This document shows positions 14,893 to 18,564 of a DNA stretch of 18,564 nucleotides, piece after piece; the stretch's first letter is position 1, and each line of letters begins with the position of its first letter. This stretch comes from an uncultured Bacilli bacterium. GTDB taxonomy: Bacteria > Bacillota_I > Bacilli_A > RF39 > UBA660. The stretch covers positions 1 to 18,564 of the forward strand of contig CANRPZ010000015.1 in NCBI GenBank assembly GCA_947632625.1, in the 5' to 3' direction. The notes beneath the pieces were generated by a model. The model searched no databases, was not told the origin of the DNA, and saw nothing but the letters and a program-made list of their open reading frames with translations. A program made the translations under genes and the position numbers.

Positions 14893-16650
14893 TTAAATAT
14901 CCTCCCTATTATAGATTTGACTTGTATAATACGTACATTTATTTTTTTCTTTCATAGATAAAACTGTCAAGCAGCCTTTCTTTTTCGTTTTTTCTTTTTC
15001 ATAGTAGGTTACAACTTTTTTATCTTGAGTCTTTTTTATGTCTACTAAACTTTTTAACATAAAAATTCCATCAGATTCTCTTTCTATTAATTCTATATCA
15101 TTTACAATATCAAGTTGTCTAGCAATAGAAAGTGGGGAATAAAAAACAAGGGCATTTGGCATAAATTGAGCTATATAGGAGTTTTCCTTTTGAAGAGTCA
15201 TAATATTTTTTAAATATAGACTAACGATTTCTTTATTATCATCAAAATAGTAGGCATAAAAGCTTTTACTTAAAGGTTGCTTAATATTTTTTAAAATCTT
15301 AATCGTATCAACTAGTGACAACATAAAAGAAGAAAACGTTTTCATTTTTATAATAGAAAAATACTTAACTCTAATTTTGACGTTTCTATAATCATCTAAA
15401 ATTGTATACGCTTCTTTAAAAAGATGAATTTTATTATCCTCCGTTAGTTTAGTAATAACATCCTGAATATTTAATGCGGTATCTGCTTTATAGTCGAATA
15501 ATAGATTTAAACAATCTCTTAAAAAAGAGGTAGCAATATAGCATGCCGATTGTTCTTTTTCTAACAATTCCTTAAAATTATTCTTTAAAGTAGCTAGTAA
15601 ATCTTCTTTAGTAAACTCTAAAGCTTCATCACTATGTATTAGGGGTGTTAACTCTATATTTAATTTATCATAACCCACTAAATAATCTCCCAAAACATTT
15701 TCACGAACATTCTCTAAAGCACTATATTTTCTTTGGATTCTTTCTTTTTCCTTTAAAACATAATCTGTAACAGCCATTATTTTTTTACAAGGACTTAAAC
15801 GATCTACAGAAGCAATTTCACTAAAAGGATCTTGCTTGCTTTTTAAAAGTTTTTTCTTTCTTAATAAGGCTTCATCTAAAATAGCATTTTTCTTTTGTAA
15901 ATCTTGTATTTCATAAGGATATCGCTTTACTAAATAAGCATTTTGAATAGCATTCGTATCCGTTTCAATAGTAAATAAATAAGAAAGTATTGTGTTTATA
16001 AAATCTTGTATTTCTAAAGTAGTATGTAAACTCTCTAGCTCATTCTTTAAATTTTCGATTACATCATGGCTTTTATCCTCTTCACTTTCCAAATCTTCCA
16101 AAACCTCAATATCTTCTTCCGTTTCATTTTTATACAAATTGAGTTTCGTATTATAATCCTTTTTTAATTTTTGGTATGTATCTTTTAGTTCTTGTCCTTT
16201 AGCATATGTACTATTTTGTTCCTGTATTTTGGCTTCTAAAACTAAAATTAATATATTGGCCGTACGCAATAATTCCTTTATTTTTAAAACATTTTTAGGA
16301 TTTTCTAAATAAAAAGAATCACTTTGAAAATTTTTCATTTCTTGTATAGTAAGGGGTTGATTTTGATAAGTATACGTAATACTCGGATATTTCGTTTCAT
16401 AATCGTCAAATTGAACAGAAATAGGATATTTATTTTTATTATTTATAAACCACCAATACTTATAAACGGCTTCTTCAACATCATCTAACGTTTTAAAAAA
16501 TAAAACACGTTCTAAAGATCCATAATGTTTATGAGGCCACACAAAATAAATACCAAACTTTTTCTTATCTTGGTATAAAAATGGTGCTCTATTTAAAGAA
16601 TTATAACCATATTTTTTAAGAACATTTAAAATATCCGTTTTCGCTAGCAT
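14893..16650 (-). CDS. Unrecognised 585-residue coiled-coil-containing protein
   Basis: No family recognised. It has no signal peptide and no clear membrane helix, so it is probably cytoplasmic. An aromatic N-terminal region (residues ~1-115, many Tyr/Trp such as YKYWWF and WPHKHYG) looks like a small globular domain. Residues ~118-215 are heptad-like and strongly acidic (ETEEDIEVLEDLESEEDKSHD), followed by further long helices to ~440. The C-terminal ~140 residues, with YYFDDNKE and MPNALVFYSPLSIARQLD, look globular again, and the very end is Lys/Cys-rich. ATG at 16650 has AAGGGG upstream and an extended -10 promoter. It forms an operon with the 106-residue membrane protein. Codon use and AT content look like the rest of the window, so recent transfer is not suggested. 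A scaffold or a lineage-specific envelope- or division-linked role is only a guess. Confidence 0.8.
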   Translation of the reverse strand: MLAKTDILNVLKKYGYNSLNRAPFLYQDKKKFGIYFVWPHKHYGSLERVLFFKTLDDVEEAVYKYWWFINNKNKYPISVQFDDYETKYPSITYTYQNQPLTIQEMKNFQSDSFYLENPKNVLKIKELLRTANILILVLEAKIQEQNSTYAKGQELKDTYQKLKKDYNTKLNLYKNETEEDIEVLEDLESEEDKSHDVIENLKNELESLHTTLEIQDFINTILSYLFTIETDTNAIQNAYLVKRYPYEIQDLQKKNAILDEALLRKKKLLKSKQDPFSEIASVDRLSPCKKIMAVTDYVLKEKERIQRKYSALENVRENVLGDYLVGYDKLNIELTPLIHSDEALEFTKEDLLATLKNNFKELLEKEQSACYIATSFLRDCLNLLFDYKADTALNIQDVITKLTEDNKIHLFKEAYTILDDYRNVKIRVKYFSIIKMKTFSSFMLSLVDTIKILKNIKQPLSKSFYAYYFDDNKEIVSLYLKNIMTLQKENSYIAQFMPNALVFYSPLSIARQLDIVNDIELIERESDGIFMLKSLVDIKKTQDKKVVTYYEKEKTKKKGCLTVLSMKEKNKCTYYTSQIYNREDI

Positions 16651-16675
16651 TTTAATATCCCCTTATTTTTTTCTT

Positions 16676-16684
16676 ATTATATCA
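16676..16684 (-). promoter_or_regulatory. Extended -10 promoter for the 585/106-residue operon
   Basis: TGA-TATAAT on the minus strand (16684-16676), about 25 bases before the ATG, with no clear -35 box. It lies in the divergent gap shared with the DUF308 gene promoter. Confidence 0.6.
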
Positions 16685-16705
16685 TAACCTTTTTATTTTT
16701 GCTAC

Positions 16706-16734
16706 TTGATTATTAAAAAAAATCAAAGTATGAT
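16706..16734 (+). promoter_or_regulatory. Sigma-A promoter for the DUF308-like gene
   Basis: TTGATT (16706-16711), 17-base spacer, TATGAT (16729-16734). The transcript would start at about 16741, giving a leader of roughly 15 bases consisting essentially of the ribosome-binding site. Confidence 0.65.
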
Positions 16735-16755
16735 TAAGAAGGAAGGATGGATGTT

Positions 16756-17286
16756 ATGAAAAAAGAAAAAGTAACGTTAATTAAACCTAAAAAAGAGAAA
16801 GAAAATGATCCAAAGTGGTTAAGTGCAATAATTTCTTTAGTACTGGGAATTATTTTATTTACAAATTCTAGTAAAGCTGTTATTACTATATTTTATTGTA
16901 TAGGAGCTGTATTTATACTTGTTGGTATTTATCATTTAATCCGTTATTACAAAATGAAAAAAGAGTTAAATATAGAAGACAACAATAAACTCGTTTTAGG
17001 AGCGAGTGCCATTTTTATAGGAATTATCATTTTAATACTTTCTGGAGCTATAGAAACCTTTATTCGTTTTATACTCGGTATTATTCTTTTATTTAATGGG
17101 TTACGTAATACTTTTGTCTCATTACAAACCAAAAACTATATTACCCTTGTTATTGGATTAGTTTTCATTGCTATGGGACTCTATACTATACTTGCTGAAA
17201 ATATTGTTTTGCAAATAATAGGAATTTTTCTAATTGCATCAAGTATAGTAGATTTCGTAAATATTTTCATTGAAAGAAAAAAATAA
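16756..17286 (+). CDS. DUF308/HdeD-like six-helix membrane protein
   Basis: A 176-residue membrane protein with about six short hydrophobic helices in three hairpins separated by basic loops (YYKMKKELN, RNTFVSLQTKNY), the layout of the DUF308/HdeD family, whose exact role in Gram-positives is not known. Repeated G-I-I/L-L-F patterns (LGIILFTNSSK, IGIIILILSG, LGIILLFNG) show the internal repeats. A hydrophilic Lys/Glu N-terminus of about 20 residues faces the cytosol. The frame opens at an ATG at 16747, but AGGAAGG abuts that codon and is properly spaced only for the ATG at 16756 (MKKEKVTL), which I chose. It is monocistronic and convergent with the thioredoxin-like gene, sharing a terminator that overlaps both stop regions. 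Confidence 0.75.
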   Translation: MKKEKVTLIKPKKEKENDPKWLSAIISLVLGIILFTNSSKAVITIFYCIGAVFILVGIYHLIRYYKMKKELNIEDNNKLVLGASAIFIGIIILILSGAIETFIRFILGIILLFNGLRNTFVSLQTKNYITLVIGLVFIAMGLYTILAENIVLQIIGIFLIASSIVDFVNIFIERKK

Positions 17287-17309
17287 ACAATCTTGTTGAA
17301 TTGCTTATT
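17282..17309. terminator. Bidirectional terminator overlapping two convergent stop codons
   Basis: AATAAACAAT (17282-17291) and ATTGCTTATT (17300-17309) pair around an 8-base loop. As minus-strand RNA the stem is 10 bp with one G-U wobble; as plus-strand RNA that pair is an A-C mismatch. Runs of A and T on either side give U tracts in both directions. The stem includes the stop codons of both the DUF308-like and the thioredoxin-like genes. Confidence 0.75.
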
Positions 17310-17811
17310 TTTTTTGTACCTTTTTATCATCTTTAACGATATACCATAGGAAAAATATACCAACAATTATAGCTAAAATTATCCAAATAATACTGCTCGA
17401 ATTTTCTTTAGTTTTACTTGTAGTCATTAAAGGAAGAACAACATCCGCACTTTCATTTTCATAATTGGTTTTAATGGCACTTTTAATTTTTTTCTTCATG
17501 TCATCATTAAAACCTTCAAATGTTTGATTTCCGATTACTATTAAAGGAACACCTTTCATATTTATCTTAAAATAATTTACAACCTTTTTTAATAAGACAT
17601 TTGTATCGCTTTCTTTAACATCCTTAACAACTAAATTAAAATAACTTTTATATTCCTCATCCATCGCATTAAAAAAACTCAAAGCATTTTCACAATAATT
17701 GCATCCCTCTTTTTTAAATACATAAACATTGATCTTCTCTTTTGCCAAAGTATTTATTGGAAAAAAACTAATAAGTACAATAATCACTAATATTTGTTTT
17801 ACCCATTTCAT
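17305..17811 (-). CDS. Membrane-anchored thioredoxin-fold protein (CxxC)
   Basis: A 168-residue envelope thiol-disulfide protein. It has a signal peptide or anchor at residues 1-23 (MKWVKQILVIIVLISFF), then a thioredoxin/glutaredoxin-like domain with the redox pair Cys37 and Cys40 (CNYC) after strand INVYVFKKEG, the cis-Pro loop KGVPLIVIG with Pro89, and a second membrane helix at ~140-159 followed by a Lys-rich tail. The domain would therefore sit outside the cytoplasm, tethered at one or both ends. CNYC differs from the CGPC of thioredoxin and is nearer to glutaredoxin-like or small disulfide oxidoreductases. The redox partner is unknown. ATG at 17811 has GAGGAA upstream; promoter at 17835-17862. 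It is downstream of the CotF-like gene but separated by a terminator, so a spore role is not implied. Confidence 0.8.
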   Translation of the reverse strand: MKWVKQILVIIVLISFFPINTLAKEKINVYVFKKEGCNYCENALSFFNAMDEEYKSYFNLVVKDVKESDTNVLLKKVVNYFKINMKGVPLIVIGNQTFEGFNDDMKKKIKSAIKTNYENESADVVLPLMTTSKTKENSSSIIWIILAIIVGIFFLWYIVKDDKKVQKK

Positions 17812-17834
17812 AACTATTCCTCATTTCAAGAACT

Positions 17835-17862
17835 ATTATACCAATAGATAAAAAAAAATCAA
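17835..17862 (-). promoter_or_regulatory. Promoter of the thioredoxin-like gene, overlapping a terminator
   Basis: TTGATT (17862-17857), 16-base spacer, TATAAT (17840-17835). Its -35 box begins in the last two bases of the upstream hairpin stem and runs into its U tract. Confidence 0.65.
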
Positions 17863-17880
17863 GAGCACAATGGTACTCTT
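17851..17880 (-). terminator. Intrinsic terminator of the CotF-like gene
   Basis: In minus-strand RNA AAGAGUAC pairs with GUGCUCUU (8 bp, one U-G wobble) around the tetraloop CAUU, followed by GA and a run of U. It starts five bases after the stop codon at 17885. Confidence 0.88.
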
Positions 17881-17884
17881 AATT

Positions 17885-18151
17885 TTATTTATCACAGCAT
17901 TCTTGACAAATAGTTTTTAACTTATCTTTGGTTTGTTCAATCTTTTTTTCATCAACGTTTGTCATATTGTAAAACCCTGCACTTTCCATAGCTTTAAAAA
18001 TCTCATTATGTAGTTTAGATGCTTCTTGCAAAGCTTTTGTAAAAGCTTGAAAAATTCTATCGTTAGATGCTTCAATAAAACCATGCATGTATAAATCATT
18101 AATTACTTTACTACCATAAAGTAAATTTTCCATCAAAAATTTATCTTCCAT
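17885..18151 (-). CDS. CotF-like spore coat protein
   Basis: An 88-residue, mostly helical protein resembling the coat F domain: an N-terminal helix (KFLMENLLYGSKVINDLYMHG), a second helix containing LHNEIFKAM, then the characteristic short turn AGFYN (as in G-Y/W-Y near the end of CotF domains), and a C-terminal helix. The C-terminus carries three Cys (CQECCDK), which could make disulfides or bind metal. CotF-domain proteins are structural parts of the endospore coat and are made late in the mother cell. ATG at 18151 has AGGAG upstream, overlapping the stop of the preceding 57-residue gene; the two form an operon. Together with spoIIR this supports real sporulation capacity. Family assignment is from pattern memory. 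Confidence 0.7.
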   Translation of the reverse strand: MEDKFLMENLLYGSKVINDLYMHGFIEASNDRIFQAFTKALQEASKLHNEIFKAMESAGFYNMTNVDEKKIEQTKDKLKTICQECCDK

Positions 18152-18166
18152 TTTTTTATCGTCTCC

Positions 18167-18340
18167 TTATAATAAATTCATAAACATATCCAAAATGCTT
18201 TTATGTTTACTCCTTATTTTTTTTACTACTTTTACCAAGTTTTCATCGGTTAAACAATCTTCAACCTCTTGGCAAGATTTAATCATATAAAGTTCATGGT
18301 TTATCGCATCTTCTACATATAACAATTCTTTTTCAGTCAT
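18167..18340 (-). CDS. Small spore-coat-type helical protein (57 residues)
   Basis: A short gene with all the marks of a real one: GGGAGG eight bases before the ATG at 18340, an amphipathic all-helical product (MTEKELLYVEDAIN... ending LDMFMNLL), a TAA stop, and only 15 bases to the CotF-like gene, whose ribosome-binding site begins in the stop codon. The ELLYVEDAI-H-E start, two Cys spaced eight apart (Cys23, Cys29 region) and the KHKSILDMF end recall the small coat proteins that accompany CotF in clostridia and bacilli. It looks like a half-length helical hairpin relative of its neighbour. No enzymatic motif. Function in the coat is inferred. Confidence 0.72.
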   Translation of the reverse strand: MTEKELLYVEDAINHELYMIKSCQEVEDCLTDENLVKVVKKIRSKHKSILDMFMNLL

Positions 18341-18381
18341 ATAATTTTCCTCCCAGTATTAGGGTGGATAAATAACGTAAA

Positions 18382-18390
18382 ATTATAACA
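18382..18390 (-). promoter_or_regulatory. Extended -10 candidate for the coat gene pair
   Basis: TGT-TATAAT on the minus strand (18390-18382), about 42 bases before the 57-residue gene. The -35 region is weak. Coat genes are normally read by sigma-E or sigma-K, and I found no match to those consensus sequences, so this is tentative. Confidence 0.4.
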
Positions 18391-18405
18391 AAATTTTATT
18401 TAATT

Positions 18406-18564
18406 CTAAATAGCAAGAGTGATACGAAAAGCATGACTGGCATTCGCTTCCCCTGTGGCACGAGCAAAAGTGAAAGCACCGCTAACAAATCCCTCATTGT
18501 AATTACCACCACGTACGAACCAAGGGACCCCAGTAAAAACAAACAAACCTTCATCATGATACCA
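18406..18564 (-). CDS. C-terminus of an FGE-sulfatase/C-type-lectin-fold protein (partial)
   Basis: The last 52 codons of a gene that enters from the right edge. The product contains WFVRGGNYNEG, then SGAFTFARATGEANAS, and ends HAFRITLAI. The RGG...G...F...A...FR pattern is that of formylglycine-generating-enzyme-like C-type lectin folds, as found in phage or prophage surface proteins and in targets of diversity-generating retroelements, where the variable stretch ends just before a G/A-F-R strand. GC content by my count is 71/159 (about 45%), clearly above the AT-rich neighbours, with codons such as GCC, GCG and GGG that are uncommon around it. That suggests foreign origin or a repeated, conserved cassette. 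The N-terminus, which would tell an adhesin from a tail protein or a pseudopilin-like protein, lies outside the window. Confidence 0.65.
   Translation of the reverse strand, partial: WYHDEGLFVFTGVPWFVRGGNYNEGFVSGAFTFARATGEANASHAFRITLAI

Overview
The window is a compact, very AT-rich stretch of a low-GC Gram-positive (Firmicutes/Bacilli-type) chromosome. Three things support this. The first is the conserved housekeeping block ywiB-argS-rpoE(delta)-prfA-prmC-(GT2)-spoIIR-mntP-murA, which is a shortened version of the order I know from Bacillus subtilis. The second is Gram-positive-style Shine-Dalgarno sites (AGGAGG-like) and sigma-A promoters with near-consensus hexamers. The third is a sporulation regulator (spoIIR) together with a CotF-like spore coat pair. 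Tryptophan is encoded by TGG, and at least mntP ends in TGA, so the standard bacterial code applies rather than the Mycoplasma code. The lineage could be a small-genome gut Bacillus relative (RF39/Erysipelotrichia-like), but that is inference.

Layout. Positions 1-7417 (all minus strand): the 5' part of murA (cut by the window edge), the manganese exporter mntP, spoIIR, a membrane glycosyltransferase with its own strong promoter, then prmC, prfA, rpoE, argS and ywiB. The last five form one tightly packed operon read from a promoter at 7443-7472. Positions 7556-9490 (plus strand): a class A penicillin-binding protein, facing a YfcC/DcuC-like permease (9548-10975, minus) across a bidirectional terminator. 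Positions 11052-14426 (minus): lysS and typA, each with its own promoter. Positions 14569-16650 (minus): two unrecognised genes, a 106-aa membrane protein and a 585-aa orphan, end to end. Positions 16756-17286 (plus): a six-helix DUF308/HdeD-like membrane protein, convergent with a membrane-anchored thioredoxin-fold protein (17305-17811, minus). Positions 17885-18340 (minus): a CotF-like coat protein and a 57-aa coat-type protein. Positions 18406-18564 (minus): the C-terminus of an FGE/C-type-lectin-fold protein with clearly higher GC.

Together the genes cover translation (prfA, prmC, argS, lysS, typA), transcription (rpoE delta), peptidoglycan synthesis (murA, PBP1), ion and solute export (mntP, permease) and endospore formation (spoIIR, coat proteins). 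No tRNA, rRNA, CRISPR array, IS element or attachment site was found, and no gene-free stretch exceeds about 170 bases. The most unusual points are the hairpin that buries the mntP ribosome-binding site, the structured repeat-bearing leader of the glycosyltransferase, promoters embedded in upstream terminators, the orphan 585/106-aa pair, and the GC-rich lectin-like tail at the right edge, which resembles diversity-generating-retroelement targets.
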